This document shows, in pieces, positions 7,547 through 14,228 of a DNA stretch of 16,088 bases (position 1 is its first letter; each line of letters begins with the position of its first letter). The notes beneath the pieces were generated by a model. It did no database searches, had not been told where the DNA came from, and saw only the letters and a program-made list of their open reading frames with translations. A program made the position numbers and the translations under genes. The DNA is from Candidatus Saliniplasma halalkaliphilum (lineage in GTDB: Archaea; Thermoplasmatota; Thermoplasmata; Halarchaeoplasmatales; Halarchaeoplasmataceae): positions 1-16,088 of the forward strand of contig JAFDTG010000024.1 of the NCBI GenBank assembly GCA_019594235.1. The letters are read 5' to 3'.

Positions 7547-8236
7547 ATGAATATACTCGAAGAATTAAGGGAGATGTCGAAATTTTATATCGCTAAAAAA
7601 CCGGACCGGTTATATGGTAAAGTTCACTTATTGATCGGGGATGAAGAAGGATTTCTCGTAGAAATGACAAAAAACGATATCAAAGTCAAAGAAGCCGATG
7701 TCGAGGATCAGGGATATATAGAACTTGTAATGTCCGAGGAAACCTTTGAAAGATTAAGTTCCGGAAAATGGAACGGGATGACTGCCGCTGGACGAGCTAA
7801 CATGTCAGACCCAGCACCTTTAGATTTTAGAGTGCCGGAAGGCGAGGGGATGGATGCTCAGAAAATGCAGATGATGTATCATTTTCTTATACATTTTTTC
7901 AGTAAAGAGTACCCCACGATCACCAAACTAGGTAAGGAACATTCTAGAAAAGTCCACGGCGGTAACGCCGTCCCCATAGCTTACGGACACGGTATCAGGT
8001 CTGCATATTATTCCATCGAAAAGGGTGATCAGATAAACGAAGATGAGCAGGACCCCTGGAATCAGGTGTTCACCGTCCTAAGTGGAACCGGTACGGCAGT
8101 TATCGACGATGAAGAGGTAGAACTAGAGAAAAACATGTCAGTCCACGTACCCCCGAACACTGCACATATAGTAAAAAAGGAAGAGGGTTCCGATGAACTG
8201 GAACTACTCTGGATCGCCTACGGTGAGCAGGCCTAA
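7547..8236 (+). CDS. SCP2-like domain fused to a degenerate cupin domain, function unknown
   Basis: The 229-residue protein has two parts. Residues 1-110 resemble the sterol-carrier-protein-2 fold, with alternating strands (GKVHLLIGDEEGFLVEM) and the typical ending ELVMSEETFERLSSGKWNGMTAAGRANM, where a short helix is followed by the Gly/Ala-rich segment lining the lipid pocket. Residues 145-229 read as a small cupin barrel: TVLSGTGTAVIDDEEVELEKNMSVHVPPNTAH. The second cupin motif keeps its histidine (H207), but the first motif has NEDEQDPWN where a metal-binding HxH would be expected, so it may not bind metal in the usual way or may bind it with carboxylates. The likely role is binding of a small hydrophobic ligand; no enzyme activity can be inferred. 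It is transcribed alone from a TATA box and ends 10 bases before the convergent iorB. Confidence 0.72.
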   Translation: MNILEELREMSKFYIAKKPDRLYGKVHLLIGDEEGFLVEMTKNDIKVKEADVEDQGYIELVMSEETFERLSSGKWNGMTAAGRANMSDPAPLDFRVPEGEGMDAQKMQMMYHFLIHFFSKEYPTITKLGKEHSRKVHGGNAVPIAYGHGIRSAYYSIEKGDQINEDEQDPWNQVFTVLSGTGTAVIDDEEVELEKNMSVHVPPNTAHIVKKEEGSDELELLWIAYGEQA

Positions 8237-8246
8237 GATCTGATAT

Positions 8247-8867
8247 TCACCGATTTTTAGACCCTTCTTCGTAACCTAGTTCGAAGGCTTTCAGGTTAAC
8301 ATCTATAGTTTTCTCCGGCACGGTTTCTTTGACGACCTCTTTCAAGACGTCTCTTTCTAATGGGAAATTCGGGATGCTGGTTACAGCACCAAGCAGTACC
8401 ACGTTTTCAGTCCTTGGGTTACCAGCTTCCTTGGCAAGGGATAGTGAATCGAGCATGTATATGTTCTCAGTCACCTCTTCTAACTTCTCGACTATATCCT
8501 CGATGGTGATGTACTCCTCAACCTCCTCCTCGACTACTTTGTTAGTCTCGATGGGATGGTGCACCAACCTGTTACTCGATATAATATGTCCATCGGGTTT
8601 GAGATATTCTATATTCCTTAGAGCTTCCATCCCTTCCAACGACACCATTAGATCAGCTTCTCCGTATGGTATCAGTGGGGAATGAGCGTCTTCACCGATC
8701 CTCAGATGAACGTAGATAGAACCGCTTCTCTGTGACAAACCATGCTGTTCTCCAGTGATCACTTTCTTATCCATCTCGCTGCATGCTCTTCCTATGGTTT
8801 CGGAGAGAAGCATCAATCCCTGTCCTCCGACTCCTGACAACATTATGTTGAACTTATCTTCATTCAT
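8247..8867 (-). CDS. iorB: Indolepyruvate:ferredoxin oxidoreductase, beta subunit
   Basis: This is the small subunit of the thiamine-pyrophosphate enzyme that oxidatively decarboxylates aryl pyruvates from aromatic amino acid transamination, giving aryl-acetyl-CoA and reduced ferredoxin. The 206-residue protein starts with NIMLSGVGGQGLMLLSETIGRA, the glycine-rich gamma-domain motif of 2-oxoacid:ferredoxin oxidoreductases, followed by TGEQHGLSQRSGSIYVHLRIG, a hallmark of IorB. The start at 8867 is chosen because a full GGAGGTGA ribosome site ends 5 bases upstream; a longer form from 8897 would put that site inside the coding region. The start overlaps the end of iorA by 8 bases (ATGAATGA), a sign of translational coupling and of 1:1 subunit supply. 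It holds no iron-sulfur motif, as expected for this subunit. It ends 10 bases from the convergent SCP2-cupin gene. Confidence 0.95.
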   Translation of the reverse strand: MNEDKFNIMLSGVGGQGLMLLSETIGRACSEMDKKVITGEQHGLSQRSGSIYVHLRIGEDAHSPLIPYGEADLMVSLEGMEALRNIEYLKPDGHIISSNRLVHHPIETNKVVEEEVEEYITIEDIVEKLEEVTENIYMLDSLSLAKEAGNPRTENVVLLGAVTSIPNFPLERDVLKEVVKETVPEKTIDVNLKAFELGYEEGSKNR

Positions 8868-10743
8868 CTTTCTCACCTCCAGTGGACTCGATAGCATTTA
8901 TCGGACACAGTTTAGCACAGACCATACAGCCATCGCAGAGATCTTTCTTGATTTCGGTATGTGAACTGTCCATATTCAACTCGATAGCCGGGCAGTAGAA
9001 GTTTCTAACACATTTGTATATGGATCGACAGGTATCGTCATCCACCCTGTTGGGTATTATCGGTTCACCCTGTTTTCTTTTTAGTCTATCGTGATACAGT
9101 GCACAAGGTCCTTCGGAGATTATCACTGAGACTCCTTGATATTCTATCATCTCTACGATATCATCGACATTATCCTGAGGTTGGAATGAATTTATTTTCT
9201 TTACCTTTTCAACATTTAAACTTTTGACGACGGATTCTATATCGATCTCAGTTACTTCATCTGGGCCGAAATCCGAACCGGGGTTGGGCTGCTGTCCTGT
9301 CATAGCAGTCACACTGTTATCGAGGACTATCAAAGTCAAATCATGTTGATTATGTACAGCATTTACCAATCCAGGTAATCCGGCGTGGAACAGAGTTGAA
9401 TCCCCGATCATGGCTATGACTTTTTCATCTAGAACATGCTGCATACCGCTGGAAAGTCCTAAAGAAGAGCCCATGCATAAAAGTGAATCAGTTATCTCAT
9501 AGGGTTCGAGTAAAAACATCGAATAGCAGCCTATATCGTTGTTGAAAACGTAGTCTTTATCTTTGATGGCTTGTTGAAGAGCCCAGAGGGTTGCACGGTG
9601 AGGACATCCTGCACAGAAGATAGGTGTTCTTTTCGGGAGTATTTCCTTCAATTCCTCAGCCTTTTTAACGAATTTATCATAGTCTTTAGGAGAGTCAATT
9701 TCTAAAATTGATGAAATTCCATTGACAATCCGCGGGACATCGTACTCTCCGACCATACCGAAATCTCCACTTCTTTTACCTCTGATCTCTAATTCACTTC
9801 CCTTGGCCAATTGAGTGATTCGGTCCTCTAGATAAGGCATCAACTCCTCTACAACTATAACTTGTTCAAGCCCATCTACGAAATCCATTATGGTATTTTC
9901 TGGAAGGGGATATGTCGTACCTAGTTTGAGAACCGGCATATCTAGATCAAGGACCTGCAGAGCCTCCTGAACATGAAGGAAAGAAACTCCAGATGTGATG
10001 ATACCGGTCGTCCCTTCACCTTCGATGACTCTGTTCAAAGAACTCTCTTCAAAATCTTCTTGGATATTCTCTAATTTATTCAAAGAATTCTCCTTCAACT
10101 TTCTGGCCTTGGCTCCGAGGGTATAGAACTTTTTATGAACGTCCTTCCAAGACTTCTTTTCTGATGTCGTTCTATCAAGCTCATCTATTTCCACGTTTGA
10201 ACTTTGATGATTAACTCTAGTTGTAGTTCTGATCAATGAAAGCACTTCGTATTTTTCTGAGAGTTCGAAGGCGTACTTCACTGCTTCATAAGCCTCTTGA
10301 GCCGAGGAGGGTTCAAGCATCGGAACGTGAGCCGCTTCCGCGTAGTAACGGCCGTCCTGTTCACTCTGTGAAGAATGAGCATGGGGATCATCAGCTATCA
10401 GAAGTACCAGTCCTGCGTTCACACCGGTGTAACCAAGTGTGAAGAATGTATCACTAGCCACGTTCAAACCGACGCTTTTCATGGATGTGAAACCTCTCAC
10501 ACCTGCCATGGCCGCACCGGCAGCAGTCTCGAGTGCAACTTTTTCATTAGCTGAAACTTCCATCTTAAGATCTTCGAATTCCCCTGATAGGATGTACAAA
10601 GTATCCAAGATCTCGTTCGTGGGTGATCCTGGGAAAAACGCAGTCACCTTCACATCACTTTCTAACACTCCTCTCGCTATAGCTTGATTGCCTATCATAA
10701 AAGTCTTTTTACTTTTTGGATCGATAATATCTTGTACTGCCAT
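8860..10743 (-). CDS. iorA: Indolepyruvate:ferredoxin oxidoreductase, alpha subunit
   Basis: This catalytic subunit binds thiamine pyrophosphate and carries a C-terminal two-cluster ferredoxin domain. The N-terminal pyrimidine-binding domain has GNQAIARG and FFPGSPTNEI. The pyrophosphate-binding part reads NDIGCYSM, CMGSSLGLSSGMQ and MIGDSTLFHAG, with LDNSVTAMTGQQPNPG following the GDS motif, all typical of IorA. At 627 residues it is the usual length. In the ferredoxin tail the second motif is complete (C603, C606, C609, C613-P). The first has C572, C578 and C584-P but Ile575 where the second cysteine should be, so that site may hold a [3Fe-4S] cluster or use another ligand. The ATG follows an AGGTGA ribosome site by 4 bases, with a TATA box about 38 bases upstream. 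It is cotranscribed with iorB and would support peptide or amino-acid fermentation. Confidence 0.96.
   Translation of the reverse strand: MAVQDIIDPKSKKTFMIGNQAIARGVLESDVKVTAFFPGSPTNEILDTLYILSGEFEDLKMEVSANEKVALETAAGAAMAGVRGFTSMKSVGLNVASDTFFTLGYTGVNAGLVLLIADDPHAHSSQSEQDGRYYAEAAHVPMLEPSSAQEAYEAVKYAFELSEKYEVLSLIRTTTRVNHQSSNVEIDELDRTTSEKKSWKDVHKKFYTLGAKARKLKENSLNKLENIQEDFEESSLNRVIEGEGTTGIITSGVSFLHVQEALQVLDLDMPVLKLGTTYPLPENTIMDFVDGLEQVIVVEELMPYLEDRITQLAKGSELEIRGKRSGDFGMVGEYDVPRIVNGISSILEIDSPKDYDKFVKKAEELKEILPKRTPIFCAGCPHRATLWALQQAIKDKDYVFNNDIGCYSMFLLEPYEITDSLLCMGSSLGLSSGMQHVLDEKVIAMIGDSTLFHAGLPGLVNAVHNQHDLTLIVLDNSVTAMTGQQPNPGSDFGPDEVTEIDIESVVKSLNVEKVKKINSFQPQDNVDDIVEMIEYQGVSVIISEGPCALYHDRLKRKQGEPIIPNRVDDDTCRSIYKCVRNFYCPAIELNMDSSHTEIKKDLCDGCMVCAKLCPINAIESTGGEKDE
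8873..8880 (-). promoter_or_regulatory. Shine-Dalgarno site deciding the iorB start
   Basis: GGAGGTGA, a full match to the archaeal anti-Shine-Dalgarno sequence, lies within the last codons of iorA and 5 bases before the ATG at 8867. It is the reason for choosing this start over the upstream in-frame ATG. Confidence 0.8.
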
Positions 10744-10747
10744 AAAT

Positions 10748-10753
10748 TCACCT
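10748..10753 (-). promoter_or_regulatory. Shine-Dalgarno site of iorA
   Basis: AGGTGA on the minus strand lies 4 bases before the iorA ATG and supports that start. It would be kept in a leader of about 12 bases if transcription starts where the TATA box predicts. Confidence 0.55.
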
Positions 10754-10776
10754 AGATCTTAACATATGTAGTAAAA

Positions 10777-10786
10777 GGTTAAAAAG
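10777..10786 (-). promoter_or_regulatory. Candidate TATA box of iorAB
   Basis: CTTTTTAACC on the minus strand is centred about 38 bases before the iorA ATG. The predicted start near 10755 leaves a short leader that includes the AGGTGA site. An ACATATGT palindrome (10762-10769) lies between. Confidence 0.4.
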
Positions 10787-10806
10787 TTACTTGACATTAG
10801 AAATAA

Positions 10807-10815
10807 TTTTATAAC
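10807..10815 (+). promoter_or_regulatory. TATA box of the polytopic membrane protein gene
   Basis: TTTTATAAC is centred about 27 bases before the ATG at 10838, and no ribosome-binding site is present, so the transcript should be leaderless. It is back to back with the iorAB promoter in a 94-base spacer. Confidence 0.6.
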
Positions 10816-10837
10816 TTGAAAATCTTAATAAACTTGA

Positions 10838-12136
10838 ATGGTCGACGGGAAAAGGGGTAAGATATTTCTATCTATCGTGCTGATAGTCGGAGTTCCTATT
10901 TTAATTCTAGCTGTTAGTGCAGGAGATGTGCTTCTATCTATCATGACACTACTTTTTCTGATCTTGATGTATTACACTAATGAAATAAACCCTGAGCCGT
11001 ATAGAAGAATGGATCTCGAAAAACTGAAGGTAGATCTTTTCATGTGGTGTATGTTACCGATGCTGTTCGGAGCTATGGGGGCGGCTAGGATCCTCGATCT
11101 GTACTTCTACTTTGTATTCAGGGATATAGGCTTTACAGCCCTGGCAGCGGTTTTTGCATTCATGTTCATGTTGAACATGGATAGCCATACGAGATTTAGA
11201 CCAACTAGGTTTTTCACTATTTTTTTCATAACGATATCAACAATAGGGATGGGTACGGTAATCGGGATCACACGTTTTTTGACAGATCAATTTCTAGATA
11301 CTGGATATTTAGGAGGGAATACACATTTGATGGTATATCTCATCATTATTACCTTATCTGGGATAACCATAGGGATCAATCTTAGAGATTATATCGAAAG
11401 CTATGAGTTCTTCCCATTCAAAAACGTGGGATCAGATTTTGAATATAGAAATGATTTTACGGACCATAGGCAAGAGTTTCTTAGACTTTTGAACGTCCTA
11501 TTTGGGAGATATAATAATCACAATCACATGTTAATATCTAGGTTCTTACAGGTCGGTATTTTTTTAACAATCATCTATGGAATTTTAATAGAGAGATGGG
11601 TAATTGTAGGATGGTCGGTATTTTCGTTAATATTCGCCGTATCCCCTGATCTATTCAAAATCAAAACTGATTTTGATCCCCCTTCCATAATTTATCTTTG
11701 GGTCACTTCAGTCACTTTCATATACGCATTTGGAAGGCCCATGGGTTTCTACAGATATTTTGGATGGTGGCCTGGTGTGACACACTTTTTCGCTGGGACA
11801 CTCGTGGCAGTTTTAGTCTTTTCATTCTTAGTATATCTGGGATGGGTATCTACAAATTTGTACACCCCTTCTTATTTGATACCGGTAATCGTGCTTCTAT
11901 CTATATTTCCTATAGGTGTAGTCTGGGAGATATCTGAATTTTTTGTAGATGTATTTTTTGGAAGGAGGCTGCAAGCGGGGATCGAAGATACCGTCTTCGA
12001 TTTGATCTGTAATTTTAGTGGTACGGTATTTTCACTGATTGTGATTTATGATCTGGTAGATGGTTGGACTATCAAAGACAAAGGAAAGTTTTTCAATCCT
12101 ATAACTTTTATCAAAAATATTATAAAAAGGTCTTAA
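10838..12136 (+). CDS. Polytopic membrane protein with YjdF/DUF2238- or VanZ-like C-terminal half
   Basis: The 432-residue protein has about 11-12 hydrophobic helices with a long hydrophilic stretch at residues 183-232 between two halves. The C-terminal half shows conserved-looking polar positions inside helices: THFFAG (315-320), WEISEFFVD (363-371) and GIEDTVFDLICNFSG (381-395). This pattern (His-Phe..Gly, Trp-Glu-Ile..Glu-Phe..Asp, Asp-Thr..Asp-Leu..Asn..Gly) recalls the YjdF/DUF2238 and VanZ-like membrane families. The N-terminal half can be laid on it: ITRFLTDQF (144-152) on ISEFFVDVF (365-373), and both are followed 24-25 residues after the Asp by Ser-Gly. This suggests an internal duplication in which only the second copy kept the polar residues. 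The function is unknown; lipid-linked or small-molecule binding would be a guess. It is leaderless and stands alone. Confidence 0.75.
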   Translation: MVDGKRGKIFLSIVLIVGVPILILAVSAGDVLLSIMTLLFLILMYYTNEINPEPYRRMDLEKLKVDLFMWCMLPMLFGAMGAARILDLYFYFVFRDIGFTALAAVFAFMFMLNMDSHTRFRPTRFFTIFFITISTIGMGTVIGITRFLTDQFLDTGYLGGNTHLMVYLIIITLSGITIGINLRDYIESYEFFPFKNVGSDFEYRNDFTDHRQEFLRLLNVLFGRYNNHNHMLISRFLQVGIFLTIIYGILIERWVIVGWSVFSLIFAVSPDLFKIKTDFDPPSIIYLWVTSVTFIYAFGRPMGFYRYFGWWPGVTHFFAGTLVAVLVFSFLVYLGWVSTNLYTPSYLIPVIVLLSIFPIGVVWEISEFFVDVFFGRRLQAGIEDTVFDLICNFSGTVFSLIVIYDLVDGWTIKDKGKFFNPITFIKNIIKRS

Positions 12137-12153
12137 CCAAGTATGATGGATAA

Positions 12154-12164
12154 CTTTTAAAAAA
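12154..12164 (+). promoter_or_regulatory. TATA box of the coiled-coil protein gene
   Basis: CTTTTAAAAAA is centred about 33 bases before the ATG, predicting a leader of about 7 bases. No Shine-Dalgarno sequence is present. The box lies 18 bases past the stop of the membrane protein gene, so readthrough is also possible. Confidence 0.45.
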
Positions 12165-12191
12165 CCACACCACACATAACCAACCGGTATC

Positions 12192-12482
12192 ATGACAGAT
12201 GAAGAAACAGACGAAAAAGCGAGTCCCGAAGAACGAGCCGAAGAGTTCAGAAAAAAGATGAAGGAAAAGATCGAGGAAAGACGACAACAGAAATCTCAGG
12301 GACAAAGACCACCACGAGGAGGTTCTCGTAGAGCGAATCCCTTTGCTCAGATGATGGAGGGTATGAGTCGTGGTTCTAGATCTGGACAGAACTCTGAGAT
12401 CGCTTCAGAACTGAGAAATGTAACAAAAGAGTTGAGAGATATAAAATCGGAACTGCGAGAGATCAAATCTGAGCTGGAATGA
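12192..12482 (+). CDS. Small charged protein with C-terminal heptad coiled coil
   Basis: The 96-residue protein is not one I can name. Residues 1-38 are highly charged and helical in character (Glu, Lys, Arg). Residues 39-68 are rich in Gly, Pro, Arg and Ser around a short NPFAQMMEGM segment, probably flexible. Residues 73-96 are a run of seven-residue repeats with Leu at 74, 81, 88 and 95 and Val/Ile at 77, 84 and 91, an ideal short coiled coil for self-assembly. There is no cysteine, no signal peptide and no membrane helix. Arg/Gly stretches could touch nucleic acid, but this is a guess. The start is supported by a TATA box with short leader. Its last 20 bases overlap the tail of the convergent UV endonuclease gene. 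The clean heptads argue that it is a real gene. Confidence 0.7.
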   Translation: MTDEETDEKASPEERAEEFRKKMKEKIEERRQQKSQGQRPPRGGSRRANPFAQMMEGMSRGSRSGQNSEIASELRNVTKELRDIKSELREIKSELE

Positions 12483-13365
12483 ATCTGGGATCATCAGAAA
12501 CCAGATCAACAACCTTCATGGCACTTTTTTCTTTATCTTTTATCTCCAACATCAGATCGAAATCATAAGGTTTTGAAATTTCTATGAATTTATTGAAATC
12601 CTTTTTTTCGATAGATTCTGCATGTCTTCCTTCTCTTTCATCCATCATCTGGGAGCTGTAATCGACCATAGGTATACCATCACGGTTCTTCCATGTACTT
12701 TCGACTTTCTTTAAAATCCAACAAAACTCTTCCCCATCGTTTTTCAAACTATGGTGAAAATAATCGAAAAGTACCGGAACGCCGCTTTCTTCGCTTATCT
12801 CTAAACAATCTTTAACACTGTAAGACTTTTCATCGTTTTCGATCACCAATCTCTTTTTGATTGCCCCATCTAAATCCTGATATCTATCTATAAATCGTTT
12901 TTTACTTTTTTCTTTGGCATCATACACTCCACCAACGTGAAGTTGTATTTTAGCTGTGTTATTCAGCCCAAGAAAATCAAGCACTTCTGCATGGTAAAGA
13001 AGTTCATCGACACTACGATGATATACATCTTCTTTGTTGGAGTTTAAAACGATGAACTGATCCGGATGCATAGATATCCTGATATCGTTTTCTTTGATTA
13101 GATCTCCGAGTTCTTTGAATTTATCACGAAAGTGTCCTCCCCAATCATAATCGTTTACCTCATGGGAAGCGAATGGAACCAAATCTGAACTTATCCTGAA
13201 GAACAGCATATCACGTTCGATGTTGAATCTAAGGATCCTTTCTAGACAATCCAGGTTGTTCTCAACTTTCTCTATAAGATTTTCAACCGAGTATGACTTC
13301 AAACGAAATGTTCTGTTACTTGTGCAGTCGAGTGTTCTGTTTATGCACGGATACCCAATTTTCAT
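12463..13365 (-). CDS. UV damage endonuclease (UVDE/UvsE family)
   Basis: The enzyme nicks DNA 5' to UV photoproducts and some other lesions, giving an alternative to nucleotide excision repair. The 300-residue protein has the normal length and the motifs GYPCINRTL, RISSDLVPFASH, RISMHPDQFIVLNS, IQLHVGGVY, RLVIENDE, VLFDYFHH and LMLEIKDKE. These supply H68, H100, H143, E176, D201, H204 and E274, which match in order and spacing the metal ligands of the TIM-barrel active site known for the family, so it should be active. A TATA-like CTTAATAAC box centred 26 bases before the ATG gives a leaderless start. The 3' end runs 20 bases into the convergent coiled-coil gene. No other repair gene is adjacent. 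Confidence 0.95.
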   Translation of the reverse strand: MKIGYPCINRTLDCTSNRTFRLKSYSVENLIEKVENNLDCLERILRFNIERDMLFFRISSDLVPFASHEVNDYDWGGHFRDKFKELGDLIKENDIRISMHPDQFIVLNSNKEDVYHRSVDELLYHAEVLDFLGLNNTAKIQLHVGGVYDAKEKSKKRFIDRYQDLDGAIKKRLVIENDEKSYSVKDCLEISEESGVPVLFDYFHHSLKNDGEEFCWILKKVESTWKNRDGIPMVDYSSQMMDEREGRHAESIEKKDFNKFIEISKPYDFDLMLEIKDKEKSAMKVVDLVSDDPRFIPAQI

Positions 13366-13386
13366 GATATAAGGTTAACAATTGCT

Positions 13387-13395
13387 GTTATTAAG
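13387..13395 (-). promoter_or_regulatory. TATA box of the UV damage endonuclease gene
   Basis: CTTAATAAC on the minus strand is centred 26 bases before the ATG with no ribosome site in between, as expected for a leaderless gene. Confidence 0.5.
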
Positions 13396-13430
13396 GTTCT
13401 ACCCAAATTCAAGATTATTTTGGATAATAA

Positions 13431-13440
13431 CTATTAATAA
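13431..13440 (+). promoter_or_regulatory. TATA box of the TenA gene
   Basis: CTATTAATAA lies about 46 bases before the TenA ATG and predicts a start near 13461, leaving a leader of about 20 bases that contains the strong ribosome site. Confidence 0.45.
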
Positions 13441-13464
13441 TTTGAAGGACTTTACAATCTAAAA

Positions 13465-13472
13465 AAGGAGGT
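13465..13472 (+). promoter_or_regulatory. Strong Shine-Dalgarno site of the TenA gene
   Basis: AAGGAGGT lies 9 bases before the ATG. It is the strongest ribosome site of any first gene in the window; most other first genes here look leaderless or have short leaders. No thi-box (TPP riboswitch) consensus was seen in the 116 bases upstream. Confidence 0.75.
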
Positions 13473-13481
13473 TTTGATAAA

Positions 13482-14147
13482 ATGACATTCTGTGAGGAAC
13501 TCCGTGAAGAGGCATCTGATATTTGGGATACATGGCATGAACATCCCTTTGTCAAGGGTATAGGAGATGGAACTTTAGATAAAGAAAAATTCCAATACTG
13601 GCTTCGTCAGGATTATGTATATCTTATCGATTACGCTAGGGTCTTTGCATTTGCTGCAGGAAAAGCTAATGAACTTAAGGTCATGCAGAAGTTCGCTGAA
13701 CTATTAGATGGTGTGTTGAACACGGAGATGCAGCTGCATCGCAGTTACGCTGCAAAATTCGGAATATCCGATGAAGAACTTGAAGGAGTTGAAAAGTCAC
13801 CTACTTGTCAAGCATATACGGATTTTCTAGTCAGAACAGCATCTGTGGGTACACTTCCAGAGATAATAGCGGCATTGGTCCCGTGTTTTTGGGGATTTTT
13901 AGAGATCGGTGAAAGATTAGCTGAAACTGGAGATACTAGTGAGAATAATCCGTACCGAGATTGGATAGAGATGTACTCCTCGGATGAATTTGAAGACCTA
14001 TCTGAGTGGAGTAAAGAACTCATGAACCAGATGGCTAGAGATGCCAGTGAAAGTGAACGAGAAAGACTGAAAGAGGTATTTGTTACCAGCAGTCGGTTGG
14101 AATTGAAATTCTGGGATATGTCCTACGAGATGGAGGACTGGGAGTGA
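13482..14147 (+). CDS. tenA: TenA-family thiaminase II / aminopyrimidine aminohydrolase
   Basis: Enzymes of this all-helical family hydrolyse aminomethylpyrimidine breakdown products of thiamine so that the pyrimidine can be salvaged. The 221-residue length is typical. The sequence opens with HPFVKGIGDGTLDKEKFQYWLRQDY, a family hallmark. Compared with Bacillus subtilis TenA, D44, Y47, Y112 and the catalytic Cys (C135 in LVPCFWGFLEIG) fall at the same residue numbers, and E207 in the C-terminal LELKFWDMSYEMEDW corresponds to its catalytic Glu205. Tyr139 of the Bacillus enzyme is Phe139 here, a change near the catalytic Cys that could alter substrate choice. The presence of Cys places it in the TenA_C group. 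No other thiamine gene is nearby, so salvage is an inference. It has a TATA box and a strong ribosome site of its own. Confidence 0.92.
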   Translation: MTFCEELREEASDIWDTWHEHPFVKGIGDGTLDKEKFQYWLRQDYVYLIDYARVFAFAAGKANELKVMQKFAELLDGVLNTEMQLHRSYAAKFGISDEELEGVEKSPTCQAYTDFLVRTASVGTLPEIIAALVPCFWGFLEIGERLAETGDTSENNPYRDWIEMYSSDEFEDLSEWSKELMNQMARDASESERERLKEVFVTSSRLELKFWDMSYEMEDWE

Positions 14148-14196
14148 CATCAATGGCTAATTTAAAGAAACGAAAGAGATCTAGTCTGTGAAAAGC

Positions 14197-14206
14197 TTTA
14201 TATTAT
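14197..14206 (+). promoter_or_regulatory. TATA box of the toxin-antitoxin operon
   Basis: TTTATATTAT is centred about 27-28 bases before the toxin ATG, so transcription should start at or next to the start codon. The box abuts the palindrome that follows. Confidence 0.6.
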
Positions 14207-14224
14207 ACAATGTGCATATTGTAT
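14205..14224 (+). promoter_or_regulatory. Palindromic operator candidate at the toxin-antitoxin promoter
   Basis: A 20-base palindrome has perfect 7-base arms ATACAAT and ATTGTAT and a GTGCAT centre in which only one base pair breaks the symmetry. It lies between the TATA box and the predicted transcription start. The downstream antitoxin has an N-terminal ribbon-helix-helix domain, a dimeric DNA binder, so autorepression by blocking polymerase recruitment is the natural reading. Confidence 0.6.
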
Positions 14225-14228
14225 TACG

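Noticed and set aside
8868..8897. Longer iorB form starting at an upstream in-frame ATG
   Set aside because: It would bury the full GGAGGTGA ribosome site inside the coding sequence; the family N-terminus begins just before the GVGGQG motif, consistent with the 8867 start.
6585..10743. Possible functional cluster of RibD-like, SCP2-cupin and IorAB genes
   Set aside because: The genes are on different strands with separate promoters and no shared pathway that I can name; neighbourhood alone does not support a system.
13366..13481. Thiamine pyrophosphate riboswitch upstream of tenA
   Set aside because: No CTGAGA or other thi-box core is seen in the 116-base spacer, which is also too short to hold the UV endonuclease promoter and a full riboswitch.
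14153..14191. 12-codon open frame after tenA with a GGAG-like upstream sequence
   Set aside because: The predicted peptide (MANLKKRKRSSL) is very short and low in complexity; nothing but the weak ribosome site supports it.
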